NCBI GenBank assembly: GCA_028280515.1
Contig: JANQLP010000077.1
Location: forward strand, 1-64,000
Length of the DNA: 64,000 bases
Reading direction: 5' to 3'
Origin: Hyphomicrobiales bacterium
Lineage (GTDB): Bacteria; Pseudomonadota; Alphaproteobacteria; Rhizobiales; Methyloligellaceae
Program-made: the position numbers and the translations under genes
Notes under the pieces: generated by a model
What the model was told of the DNA's origin: nothing
Database searches by the model: none
Seen by the model: only the letters and a program-made list of their open reading frames with translations
Shown here: positions 17,341 to 25,798 of the stretch, piece after piece
Position numbering within the stretch: the stretch's first letter is position 1
Layout of the letters: each line of letters starts with the position of its first letter

Positions 17341-18318
17341 TCAGTTCTTCTTGAGGCTCCCGATCACCCCCTTGTACATGCCATGCTCGTTCGCCAGCAA
17401 CTTTGCGAAACCGTCCGAGCCGAGCCGGCCCGGATAGAGGTTGAGAAGCCGTCCTTCTTCGAACTTCTTATAGTCCTCGCTGTCCGCCGCCTTCATGAAT
17501 GCCTCCTCGAGCATCTTGACGGACTCGTCTGGCGTGCCTTTTTTCACGGCTGCGCCGCGCCAAAGCGAGGGCGGCACCGTGTAACCGAGTTCCTTCGCAG
17601 AGGGCGTGTCGGGGAAGCGTCCAAGCCGGTTTTCAGCTAGGACGACGAGCGGCTGCACCTGGCCGGCATCGATCATGCCGGACATGACGCTGACCTCGTC
17701 GTAGATCACGTCAAGCCGTCCGCCGAGGAGGTCTGCATGCATTTCCTTGGACGATTCATAGGGAATGTAACGGTACTTGAGGCCGGCCGAGCCAAACAGG
17801 ACATTGGCGACGATTTCGTCAAAACTTGCTGCCCCCGTGCCGCCGACGAGGAGCTTGCCGGGATTCTTCTTCGCATATTCCACGACCGCGTCCCAGGTTC
17901 CGAACTTGCCGCCCTTCGCGGCGTGCAGCATGCCCACGTCGACGTGGGCGCGCATGACCGGGGTCAACCCCGTATGGGACAATTTGGTCAGGCCCGTGAT
18001 TTCATTGGTCAGCTGATCCGGCGTGACGCTGAACAATGTGCACCCGTCGGCCGGGCGTTTGAGAACTTCCTCCTGGGCGACGATGGACGACGCTCCCGGC
18101 ATGTTGATCACCTTCGTCGGCACGCCGAGCGCATCACCGACGGCAGGTGCGATGCTGCGGGCGAAACGGTCGCTACCGCCACCGGCGCCCCATCCGACGA
18201 TCCATTCCACATTCCGGCATGGGTAATCGGCCGCGGACGCGGCGCCAAAGACGGACATCGCCATGACAAGGGCGGTCGAGCCGGCCAAAACGCGCGCCAA
18301 TCGCTGAATGAGTTTCAT
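17341..18318 (-). CDS. tctC: tripartite tricarboxylate transporter periplasmic receptor TctC
   Basis: This 325-residue Bug-family (TctC) extracytoplasmic receptor has a signal peptide ending FGAASA (about 25-30). The mature protein shows the family's IVGWGAGGGSDRFARSIAPAVG and VGGTGAASFDEIVANVLF. The ligand is a carboxylate in known relatives. The two cysteines at about 34 and 98 could form a disulfide. Its upstream region holds the 17-bp GntR operator at 18446-18462, 128 bp from the start codon, so it heads the regulated tctCBA-ureohydrolase operon. Confidence 0.93.
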   Translation of the reverse strand: MKLIQRLARVLAGSTALVMAMSVFGAASAADYPCRNVEWIVGWGAGGGSDRFARSIAPAVGDALGVPTKVINMPGASSIVAQEEVLKRPADGCTLFSVTPDQLTNEITGLTKLSHTGLTPVMRAHVDVGMLHAAKGGKFGTWDAVVEYAKKNPGKLLVGGTGAASFDEIVANVLFGSAGLKYRYIPYESSKEMHADLLGGRLDVIYDEVSVMSGMIDAGQVQPLVVLAENRLGRFPDTPSAKELGYTVPPSLWRGAAVKKGTPDESVKMLEEAFMKAADSEDYKKFEEGRLLNLYPGRLGSDGFAKLLANEHGMYKGVIGSLKKN

Positions 18319-18445
18319 GAGGTTCCTCCCTTTGGTTCTTGTCAGACGCCCGAAGCGGCCGAAAACGCCGACGCCTTTTTCGTCCGCGTCAGCATGATCG
18401 AGACCTGGCGTCTCAACTTCAGACTGCGTGATAGCCTATCTTATT

Positions 18446-18462
18446 ATCAGGTTGTCTGACAA
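18446..18462 (-). promoter_or_regulatory. FadR-type GntR operator upstream of tctC
   Basis: Read on the minus strand this is TTGTCAGACAACCTGAT. Its core TTGTCAGACAA is a perfect TNGTNNNACNA palindrome, the consensus of FadR-subfamily GntR regulators. The same 17 bases occur in the opposite orientation at 19323-19339. Here TTGTCA can serve as a -35 box with TAGGCT 18 bp downstream, so bound repressor would cover the promoter. Confidence 0.8.
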
Positions 18463-18540
18463 CTACCATCATGATGCGTGCCTATCCGGCACCAGACAAC
18501 AGGCATCAGAGAGTGAGAGGCAGCACGGGCCCGATAGCGG

Positions 18541-19251
18541 TCAGGCGCCGCCGTTGATCAGTTGCAGGTCGGCTGCCGCGTTGGTGAGGTGACGGCGCAC
18601 GGCATCACGGGCAGCATCCGGATCGCGGGTCCGGATGGCGTCATAGATCGCACGGTGCTCATCGACGTCGATTTGCGCCCGGGCCCCGTCCTGCATCAGA
18701 TCGTGCCGTGCGGCGCGGATGCTCGCGTAGATGCGCGCCTGGAGGAAGGTGACGAACTGACGGAAATGGGCATTGCCGGTGGCCTCGGCAATCGTCTTGT
18801 GAAACGACGCATCCGCCGCCACCCCATCCCGCCGTTCGGCATTGGCCGCAATCATGTCGTCGATGGCTTGCGCCATGGCGTCCAAATGGGATTGATCACG
18901 TCGCTGTGCGGCAAGAGCAGCTGCCTCGACCTCAAGGGTCATTCGCAACTCGAAGATCTCACTCAGCTTCTGCCGGTCATCGAACGCGTTCGCGTCGAGG
19001 CGGAACGACTGGCGCTCGGTCACGTCAGCGACGAATATCCCGCGGCCCTGATGGCTGGTGACCAGCCCGTCATATTTGAGCTGGGAAATCGCCTCACGGA
19101 TAACGGGACGGCTGACGTCAAACCTGCGCGCCAGCTCCTGTTCGCTCTGGAGCTGGTCGCCGGGTGCCAGTTTGCCTGCCTCGATGTCGCCACGCAGTGC
19201 GGTGGCGACTGCCTCCGGCAGTGTAGGTGGACGTTGAAGTCGCTGATCCAT
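18541..19251 (-). CDS. GntR-family regulator, FadR subfamily (FCD domain)
   Basis: This 236-residue regulator begins at ATG 19251; a TTG two codons upstream is also open. The winged HTH (about 10-75: LPEAVATALRGDIEAGKLAPGDQL ... FDVSRPVIREAISQLKYDGLV) is followed by an all-helical FCD ligand domain (about 90-232). Candidate metal/ligand residues lie in EIFELRMTLE, DASFHKTIAEATGN and DEHRAIYDAI. It sits between tctC and the crotonase gene, and the two identical operators on either side make it the likely repressor of both transcripts and of itself. Confidence 0.93.
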   Translation of the reverse strand: MDQRLQRPPTLPEAVATALRGDIEAGKLAPGDQLQSEQELARRFDVSRPVIREAISQLKYDGLVTSHQGRGIFVADVTERQSFRLDANAFDDRQKLSEIFELRMTLEVEAAALAAQRRDQSHLDAMAQAIDDMIAANAERRDGVAADASFHKTIAEATGNAHFRQFVTFLQARIYASIRAARHDLMQDGARAQIDVDEHRAIYDAIRTRDPDAARDAVRRHLTNAAADLQLINGGA

Positions 19252-19322
19252 GATCAAAACAATCTATCCGCAGTCCGTCAGTCTGGCATGCCTACGATCT
19301 GCCAATGTTAACGGCATTCGAC

Positions 19323-19339
19323 TTGTCAGACAACCTGAT
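19323..19339 (+). promoter_or_regulatory. FadR-type GntR operator between gntR and the crotonase gene
   Basis: TTGTCAGACAACCTGAT is identical to the reverse complement of 18446-18462. It lies about 70 bp from both the gntR start (minus) and the crotonase start (plus). TTGTCA followed 18 bp later by TAGGAT forms a plausible promoter toward the crotonase, the same geometry as at tctC. The site can serve autoregulation and control of the divergent gene. Confidence 0.8.
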
Positions 19340-19408
19340 GGCCCGTTAGGATGCGCCGCCGTAACGCAGCCTGACCGACATCGGGTCTGCAACGATGGAG
19401 ACGCTTCA

Positions 19409-20188
19409 ATGTCCGAGACCATACTTGTCGAGCGCGAAGAGGGCCTCGTCACAGTAACACTTAATCGCCCGGCCAAGCTCAACGCAATGACGATGGAAAT
19501 GTACAGGCGCTTTGGGGACGCCTTCGATGTCCTGAACGCCGATGATGCGGTGCGATGCGTCATCGTTCGCGGTGCCGGGGACCGCGCATTTTGTCCGGGC
19601 AGCGATATCGCAGAGTTCGATGAGGTGCGGACAGGCATCGACAAGGCAAAGGAATACGCCCGCTTCACGATGGACGCGACGCTGAAGCTGTATGACTGCC
19701 CGCATCCTACAGTCGCGCTCATCCAGGGCGTTTGCGTTGGCGGCGGGCTTGAAATCGCCGCTATGTGCGATTTCCGACTATGCGGTCAATCGAGCCGTTT
19801 CGGCATCCCGATCAATCGCCTCGGCCTCACTGTCGACTATGACGAGTTGGAGATACTGACACGCCTCATCGGACCTGCGGCCACACTGGAGATCCTTCTC
19901 GAGGGCCGCGTCTTCGGCGCGGACGAGGCCCTCTCAATGGGGTTGGTTGGCCGGGTGGTGGACAATGAGAAGGTTGAAGCCGAGGCTTACGACCTTGCAC
20001 GCCGCGTCGCCGCCGGCGCGCCGTTGGTCAACCGTTGGCACAAGAAGTTCGTGCGCCGGCTTGCGCGTCCCGGTTCCCTAAGCAACGACGAGCGTGAGGA
20101 GGCGTATGCCTGTTACGAAACCGAGGACTTTCGCATCGGATGTGCCGCGTTTGAGGCCAAGGAAACGCCGGAATTCAAGGGAAAATAG
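19409..20188 (+). CDS. crotonase-fold (enoyl-CoA hydratase/isomerase family) protein
   Basis: This 259-residue protein begins at ATG 19409, after GGAG nine bases upstream. The crotonase fold is clear: VTLNRPAKLNAM, the oxyanion-hole segments AFCPGSDIAEFDE and GVCVGGGLEIAAMCDFRL. The first hydratase glutamate position (in GGGLEI) is kept, but the second, normally in PEI, reads FGIPINRLGL, so the two-glutamate hydratase mechanism is not supported. It may be an isomerase, decarboxylase or thioesterase-like member. Co-regulation with tctCBA via the shared operator suggests action on a product of the imported acid. Confidence 0.85.
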   Translation: MSETILVEREEGLVTVTLNRPAKLNAMTMEMYRRFGDAFDVLNADDAVRCVIVRGAGDRAFCPGSDIAEFDEVRTGIDKAKEYARFTMDATLKLYDCPHPTVALIQGVCVGGGLEIAAMCDFRLCGQSSRFGIPINRLGLTVDYDELEILTRLIGPAATLEILLEGRVFGADEALSMGLVGRVVDNEKVEAEAYDLARRVAAGAPLVNRWHKKFVRRLARPGSLSNDEREEAYACYETEDFRIGCAAFEAKETPEFKGK

Positions 20189-20269
20189 TGGTAAAAGACA
20201 AGCTGAAGGGGTCCCTCAAAATTACGGTCGCCTGCGGCACCAGCGATCTGGCGTAACTTCTGCCGGCCA

Positions 20270-22366
20270 TCAGTACCTCCACCGTATGCCGCCGAAAACC
20301 GAACGCGGATCTCCGGGAAAGTAGCTGGCGATGTCGGCCCCGTTCACATCGGCCCGCACTAGCGTGGTGGAAATGTACCTTTCGTCAGTCAGGTTCCGGC
20401 CGTCGACGAACCACTCCGTGGTACCGGTCAAATCTCCCGAGAGGCCGAGGTGCACGAGCACAAATCCGTCGTCTCCGACGGTGTTGGCGTGGTCGACCCA
20501 GGTTGTTCCACCGCGCCATTCGAGCATGGGCGAGATCGTGAGCCAGGACACCGGCGTCCATGACAGCCGGGCGTTGAGGCTGTGGGGCGGGACCCCGGCC
20601 AGGTAATTGTCGCCGAAGACGATGTCGTCATCGAAGCGGAAGTCGCTCCAAAGATAGCTGACGGTCAATTCAACGGTCTCGCTCAGCTGCAGGTTGGCAC
20701 CGAATTCGAAGCCGCGATGGACCGTTGCGTCGGCATTGGTGGTCCCGAGAGGGGCGCCGTTTGCGTCGATGAGCGACAGGAACTCATTATCGATCGTCGA
20801 GTAGTAGCCGACTGCTTCAAGATTGACCGTATCGCCACGGCGACGCCAGCCGATCTCATACGTCATTCCTTTCTGCGCGTCCGGCAGCGGGAGATTGGGC
20901 AGAACCCGCGCTTCTCCGAAAGGCGCAGGCTCAAAGCTGCGACTGGCATTCGCGAAAAACTGATCGGCCTCGCCGGGTTCGTAGAGAACGCCGAGTTTCG
21001 GGCTGAATCCGTTGAACGACTCGTCATAGCTTCGGGCCGGCGATGCCAGATTGTCCAGTTTCCGCTTGGCATGGGTGAATTGCGCGCCGGTCTGGATTGT
21101 CAAAGCTTCGGTGAGACCATGAGAGTATTCCGCATAGGCGGCGTAAGTCCGCCCGTCGAGTTCCGTCCGTCCGCGATAGGTTCCCGGCTGGCCGCCTGAA
21201 TTGGTAAAACGGTCTTCTTCGCCGAGATATTGCGCGCCGGAAACGCCAACCACGAGCCGCCTTGTTGCATCGGTCTCGGCCAAATCAAAAACGCCACGGA
21301 TATCGACCCCTCCATTGCGTGCATACTGATCGAGAATTCCGAAAACGGTAGGATGATGGCGGTCCCTCTCAAAATAAAAGACAGACGTGACGAGTTCGGC
21401 ATCCTCCACCGGAGTCCATGAAAGTTGGGCCGCGGCCCGGCTCAATGTGTAGTCGTTCGACGCATTGAGTTCACTATATCTGGGCGCAGCCTGTTCCGGG
21501 TCGTCCTCGATCTGAGCAAGCGAGAGAGGACCAGGCATTTCCAGTTCGGAATCGACATAGTTGAGATAGAGATGTGTTTCCAACGTGTCGCTGATGCGGT
21601 AGCCGACATTCGCCGAAGCTCTTTTCGCGGCGGTCGCGGACTGGTCTCTCCAGCCGTCCTGTTCACCCATGGTGACACTGAGGGCGCCATCGAGGTTCTC
21701 TCCCGCGCCGCCAAGCTGAACATGGCCCCGCTGCTGACCAAAGGAGCCGGCATCAAGCCGGCCCGCCAGCGGCTCCACGGTTCGCCCTGTCGGCGTGACG
21801 AAATTGATCGCGCCGCCAAGCGTACTGGAGCCATATTCGAGCGCATTGCCGCCCCGCCAGATTTCAACGTACTCGATGGCGAGCGGGTCGATCGACTGAA
21901 AATCCGCACTCCCGTCGGCGAGGTTCAGTGGAATGCCGTCCTGGTAAAGCTGGATACCGCGAAGTTGAAAGCCGCGCTGAATGCCTGAGCCGCGGATGGA
22001 CAAGCGTGTCTCTTCGCCGTGGCGGGTCTGGGTCAACACGCCGGGTGCGAACGAAAGAACGTCGCTGAGTGTTGTCGCGCGGGTGTCCTCGAAGGTGTCT
22101 GCGCCGACAACCGACGTGCCGCCGGCCCGTTGATCGAGCTCTTCCTGCGCGGCCTCCAAAGCGGCGCCGGCGCCCGTCACGCTTACCGTGTCGAGCGTCA
22201 CATACCCTGTTGAATTTTCAGCTTCAGGCCCTGCGGTACTTTCAGCTCCAGAGGATTCAACGTTGATTTGCGGCAAAGGTGATGGGGCGTCTTGCGCGAT
22301 TGCCGGTGTGGCGATCACAGCAAGCGCCACGCCGCCGAGGAAGCGGCGATAGAGTTTCGAATGCAT
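20270..22366 (-). CDS. TonB-dependent outer-membrane receptor
   Basis: This 698-residue receptor has a signal peptide (ends TPAIAQ, about 20-25), a 60-residue linker with repeated glutamate/serine, and a plug domain at about 85-195 (TTLSDVLSFAPGVLTQTR ... LSIRGSGIQRGF ... VEIWRGGNALEYGSSTLGGAINFVTP). A 22-strand barrel ends in the aromatic GGIRWRY typical of the last strand. The plug is closer to siderophore/FecA-like receptors than to BtuB. Its substrate is unknown. The upstream DUF2946 gene on the same strand often accompanies copper-related or metallophore receptors, giving a weak hint of metal uptake. Confidence 0.9.
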   Translation of the reverse strand: MHSKLYRRFLGGVALAVIATPAIAQDAPSPLPQINVESSGAESTAGPEAENSTGYVTLDTVSVTGAGAALEAAQEELDQRAGGTSVVGADTFEDTRATTLSDVLSFAPGVLTQTRHGEETRLSIRGSGIQRGFQLRGIQLYQDGIPLNLADGSADFQSIDPLAIEYVEIWRGGNALEYGSSTLGGAINFVTPTGRTVEPLAGRLDAGSFGQQRGHVQLGGAGENLDGALSVTMGEQDGWRDQSATAAKRASANVGYRISDTLETHLYLNYVDSELEMPGPLSLAQIEDDPEQAAPRYSELNASNDYTLSRAAAQLSWTPVEDAELVTSVFYFERDRHHPTVFGILDQYARNGGVDIRGVFDLAETDATRRLVVGVSGAQYLGEEDRFTNSGGQPGTYRGRTELDGRTYAAYAEYSHGLTEALTIQTGAQFTHAKRKLDNLASPARSYDESFNGFSPKLGVLYEPGEADQFFANASRSFEPAPFGEARVLPNLPLPDAQKGMTYEIGWRRRGDTVNLEAVGYYSTIDNEFLSLIDANGAPLGTTNADATVHRGFEFGANLQLSETVELTVSYLWSDFRFDDDIVFGDNYLAGVPPHSLNARLSWTPVSWLTISPMLEWRGGTTWVDHANTVGDDGFVLVHLGLSGDLTGTTEWFVDGRNLTDERYISTTLVRADVNGADIASYFPGDPRSVFGGIRWRY

Positions 22367-22481
22367 AGAACTATCTCATGAACTGAAGGTGGAGCGCACA
22401 TGGGGGGAGGAGGCGCCCGGAAAGGGAGAGGGAGCGCGCCCAGAAGCGTTACCTCAAAGGCGCCGGTCGATTGTTATGTGT

Positions 22482-22883
22482 TCAGAGATACAGTGGTGGT
22501 CCGCGAGACCCGAGAGGCGGCCCCTGCGCGTTGCGCACAAAGTCGCCTGGCTCGTAACAGAGATAATCTGTGACTGACGTGAACTCCGCAGGCGCGGCCA
22601 AAATGGCGGGCTCAGCCAGGGGCGCGACATGCACAAGGGTGCAAAGCGGGCAATGGCCGTCAAACGGCTGACCATCGGGCGCCTCCTCGCCGAGGAGCGT
22701 TGCGACCTGCTCGATCGCCGCCTTCTCTTCCGCTGACAGTTTTGCGGACGGCGCACAGATGAAGCGCGAAACGTCGATGCCATTCGATGCAGCAATGGCA
22801 AATGTGCCCGGCAGGAGAACCTGCGCAACGATGGCCAGGATTGCGAAGAATCTGGCGGCACCAAAACTGACAACGCGTTTCAT
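22482..22883 (-). CDS. DUF2946 family protein (small exported protein with CPLC motif)
   Basis: Starting at ATG 22883 (MKRVVSFGAARFFAILAIVAQV) this is a 133-residue protein with a signal-like hydrophobic N-terminus. A longer start at 22919 is possible. The mature part has HCPLC at about 77-81, the cysteine pair expected in DUF2946, and a proline-rich end GPPLGSRGPPLYL. DUF2946 proteins are of unknown function, often next to TonB receptor or copper-homeostasis genes, and may bind a metal through CxxC. It lies 115 bp upstream of the receptor on the same strand, probably in one operon. Confidence 0.75.
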   Translation of the reverse strand: MKRVVSFGAARFFAILAIVAQVLLPGTFAIAASNGIDVSRFICAPSAKLSAEEKAAIEQVATLLGEEAPDGQPFDGHCPLCTLVHVAPLAEPAILAAPAEFTSVTDYLCYEPGDFVRNAQGPPLGSRGPPLYL

Positions 22884-23469
22884 TACACTCTGGATAACTG
22901 AGAACGCCCTGGCACGCATCTCACTCTGTTGTCGCACTTCTGAAAACTGACATGACGCTTCAACGCGCGGCGTTCTGTAACCAGCGCTCCGTTTTTGCCT
23001 GGAAACCGCATCCGTTTAACATGGCCACAATGGCACGCGCATTGACTGCGGTTATGGCTATGAATTCCCAAAATTGCTGCGACGTAGACCAGTGTTTCTT
23101 CGTTTCGTCCATTTTGAAATGGAAAAAAATATATAAATCAAGTGGTTATGATGCCGCGTGTGCAATATGTGTGCGCTGAAGGGTCGACAGGAATCCACAT
23201 CTATCCATGTCAGTGAACTCGGGGCCAATAGGTAGTTTTGGTTGGAATCGAATTGGCGCTTGAACTTCGTGGAACCGGCCGTTCACAAGGGGCAAGGGGA
23301 GATTTCTGACGGCAAGGTCAGGCGCCGGCACGCAGGCCAATGCTGACACCACTTTTTCCCGATCGCCAACACCAGGGCTAGAGTCGGTACGCGGGAGCAA
23401 TGCGCCGGTGTTTGAACCCCGGTGGAAAATTTCCGCTTGGCATCAATGCCTTTTTGAAAAAGAATGGAA
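22884..23469. other. intergenic region between the DUF2946/receptor pair and the cobalamin riboswitch
   Basis: These 586 bases hold no convincing gene. They must contain the minus-strand promoter of the DUF2946-receptor pair and the plus-strand promoter of the btu operon. An A/T-rich patch at 23113-23143 contrasts with its surroundings, and an imperfect palindrome CAATG-N7-CATTG lies at 23028-23044. I could not place -35/-10 pairs with confidence. Confidence 0.5.
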
Positions 23470-23662
23470 GCCGTTCTGGTTCGGACAATCCGTCGTCCGA
23501 TGAAAAGGGAACGCGGTGGGGCGCGTCATGCGCCGAATCCGCGACTGCCCCCGCAACTGTAAGCGGAGAGCAGCGTCGAAAACGCCACTGATGGGTCGTG
23601 TGACCCGTCGGGAAGGCCGGCGCCAGCATCGACCCGCAAGTCAGGAGACCTGCCAGGACAGC
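23470..23662 (+). promoter_or_regulatory. cobalamin (adenosylcobalamin) riboswitch
   Basis: All landmarks of the B12 riboswitch are present in order: a P1 strand GCCGTTCTGG (23470-23479), hairpin TCGGAC/GTCCGA (23481-23500), GAAAAGGGAACGCGGTG (23502-23518), GCGACTGCCCCCGCAACTGTAAG (23540-23562, read as two overlapping blocks), the GCCACTG and GGGAAGGC blocks (23583-23617), and the B12-box end AAGTCAGGAGACCTGCC (23638-23654). P1 closes with CCAGGACAGC (23653-23662). It lies upstream of btuB, where cobalamin binding would lower expression of the whole uptake operon. Confidence 0.97.
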
Positions 23663-23747
23663 TCACCCAGTTCCCGTGCGGGGCGCGCGCGAACGGCGGT
23701 CTCTTCCGCAGTGGTGGCGAAATGCAACCGTCTGCGGATCGGGCCAA

Positions 23748-23809
23748 CCCCGTTCCAATGACATTCAAACAGTCATCCCTGCAGCCTCCGCGCTGCCGGG
23801 TAAACGGGG
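23748..23809 (+). promoter_or_regulatory. possible Shine-Dalgarno-masking helix in the btuB leader
   Basis: CCCCGTT at 23748-23754 is the exact complement of AACGGGG at 23803-23809, which is the purine-rich ribosome-binding site just upstream of the btuB ATG (23816). Pairing would hide the site. Proteobacterial B12 riboswitches upstream of btuB commonly control translation in this manner. The 48-base loop is long, so this is a proposal, not proof. Confidence 0.5.
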
Positions 23810-23815
23810 GTACAA

Positions 23816-25795
23816 ATGAACCATTCACTTGTCGCGTTCGGCGCAACCTTGCTTGCCGCCGGGTGCGCTATTCCACACTTGGCGATTGCACAGGACACCG
23901 AACCGTTCCAGCTCGGCTCCATCATCGTCGGCGGCGGTCTTACGCCCATCGAAGCGGAGCGCTATGGACGCTCGGTTACCGTCGTCGATGCGGAAGACCT
24001 TGAAAGGCTGCAGACAAGGCAGGCGGCCGACGCGCTGCGCGCGCTCCCCGGCGTTGACGTGAACCGCACCGGCGGCGTCGGCGCACTCACACAGATCCGC
24101 ATCCGTGGGTCGGAGGGCAATCACACCCTGGTCTTGGTCGATGGCGTCAAGGTCGGGGACCCCAGCGGCGGAGAATTCGATTTCGCAAACATGCTGGCCG
24201 ACGACCTGGAGCGGATCGAAGTGCTCCGTGGTCCGCAATCTTCCATATTCGGATCGAATGCGATTGGCGGCGTTATCAACATCATCACGAAGACCGCGAC
24301 GGAGCCCGGGTTCCATGCGTCGGGCGACGGTGAGCTCGGCTCCGAGGATAGCGAAGGCAGCCGGCTCTCGCTGCGCTATGCCAATGACTATGCACGCCTC
24401 ACCGTCTCAGGCGCCCAACGAAACACAGACGGCTACAACTTCTCGGGCGGTCCGAGCAGCGGCGCGGATGGAAATGAGATCGGCACGGTCAATGCGCGCG
24501 CTGAGTTCGATCTTGGCCAGAACATCACTATCGGCGGCACGGTCCGTCATGTTGAGCGCGTCACGGAGTTTGACCAGTTCAATTTCGCCGCGCCTACCGT
24601 GGCGGATCTGGTGACGGACTCAGATCGGGAGGCAGATGTCACCAACACCTTCGGTTCGGCTTACGCGACGGTTGACGCCTGGGGTGGGCGCTTCCGCAGC
24701 AAGTTTTTCTTTGGCTTCGCCGATATCGACACTGTGAACACCAACGCGAACGTAAAGACCTCTGACAGAACCTCGACCCGGGAGCAGCTCAGCTATCGCG
24801 GTACTCTGGCTCTGGATGGCGCCGACGTCGACGATGCCGACCATATCGTAAGCGCTCTCGTCGAAAGCGAGTACGAAACATTCAAGAACAACGACGCGAA
24901 TATCGTCTTCAGCCCAGCCCAGCTCGAAGAGCAATCGCGCCAGCTTTACGGTTACGTTCTGGAGTATCGCGGCAGCTTCTTCAACGATGCTCTGACTGTG
25001 CAAGCGACCGGTCGCCATGACAAGAACGACGCATTCGAGGATGCCGACACCTGGTCTGTGGGCTTGTCGTACCTGTTCCCGAACGACACGAGCCGTCTTC
25101 ACGCATCTGCGGGAACGGCGGTGCAGAACCCGACATTCTTCGAGCAATTCGGCTTCGATCCCGGTACGTTCAGAGGCAATCCCAATCTGACACCGGAGGA
25201 GAGCATCGGCTTCGATGTCGGCGTTGAACAACGCTTCTGGAATGACAAGGCGGTGGTCGATGTCACCTATTTCCAGTCCGAATTGACCAACGAGATCTCG
25301 AGCGTTTTCGACCCGTCGACGGGCGACCGGACACCCTTCAACGAAGACGGCGAGAGCGATCGGCGCGGGGTTGAAGTTTCGGCCGAGTTCCGTTTCAACA
25401 ACGGACTTACAGTAGGCGCAGACTACACCTATCTCGACGCCACCGATCCTGACGGTCAAACTGAAGTCCGGCGCCCCAAACACGAAGTCGGCGTGCGGGT
25501 GTTCTATGAGCTGCCAAACGACAAGACACTGCTCGGGGCCAATATGCGCGCGGTTGCTGACAACGTCGATTCCGATTTTACGGCGGCGTCCGTCGGTCCG
25601 TTCGGCAGGCGGCCCGCTCGGCGGTCGAAGCTCCAAGACTACGCATTGGTGGATGTGACAGCGCAGCATGAGATCATCGATGGGCTTGCGTTGACAGGAC
25701 GGATCGAGAATCTCTTCGATACGTCGTATTCCGAAGTCCGTGGCTACGCGGGCCAGGGACGCGTGTTCTTTGCCGGGCTGAAAGGCAAATTTTAG
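23816..25795 (+). CDS. btuB: TonB-dependent cobalamin receptor BtuB
   Basis: This 659-residue outer-membrane receptor imports cobalamin (or corrinoids) using TonB energy. The signal peptide ends LAIAQ (about 20-24). The plug (about 45-155) has RQAADALRALPGVDVNRTGGVGALTQIRIRGSEGNHTLVLVDGVKV and IEVLRGPQSSIFGSNAIGGVINIIT, the standard TonB plug signatures. The C-terminal strand ends GRVFFAGLKGKF with the terminal phenylalanine. The preceding B12 riboswitch and following btuFCD genes fix the ligand class. Confidence 0.96.
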   Translation: MNHSLVAFGATLLAAGCAIPHLAIAQDTEPFQLGSIIVGGGLTPIEAERYGRSVTVVDAEDLERLQTRQAADALRALPGVDVNRTGGVGALTQIRIRGSEGNHTLVLVDGVKVGDPSGGEFDFANMLADDLERIEVLRGPQSSIFGSNAIGGVINIITKTATEPGFHASGDGELGSEDSEGSRLSLRYANDYARLTVSGAQRNTDGYNFSGGPSSGADGNEIGTVNARAEFDLGQNITIGGTVRHVERVTEFDQFNFAAPTVADLVTDSDREADVTNTFGSAYATVDAWGGRFRSKFFFGFADIDTVNTNANVKTSDRTSTREQLSYRGTLALDGADVDDADHIVSALVESEYETFKNNDANIVFSPAQLEEQSRQLYGYVLEYRGSFFNDALTVQATGRHDKNDAFEDADTWSVGLSYLFPNDTSRLHASAGTAVQNPTFFEQFGFDPGTFRGNPNLTPEESIGFDVGVEQRFWNDKAVVDVTYFQSELTNEISSVFDPSTGDRTPFNEDGESDRRGVEVSAEFRFNNGLTVGADYTYLDATDPDGQTEVRRPKHEVGVRVFYELPNDKTLLGANMRAVADNVDSDFTAASVGPFGRRPARRSKLQDYALVDVTAQHEIIDGLALTGRIENLFDTSYSEVRGYAGQGRVFFAGLKGKF

Positions 25796-25798
25796 GAA

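Noticed and set aside
23028-23044. CAATG-N7-CATTG as a Fur or Zur box for the DUF2946/receptor pair
   Set aside because: Only five bases per arm and no match to the known alphaproteobacterial Fur/Irr/Zur consensus.
22952-23179. 75-codon plus-strand frame in the gap before the riboswitch
   Set aside because: No domain, no ribosome-binding site, and it covers the A/T-rich promoter-like patch.
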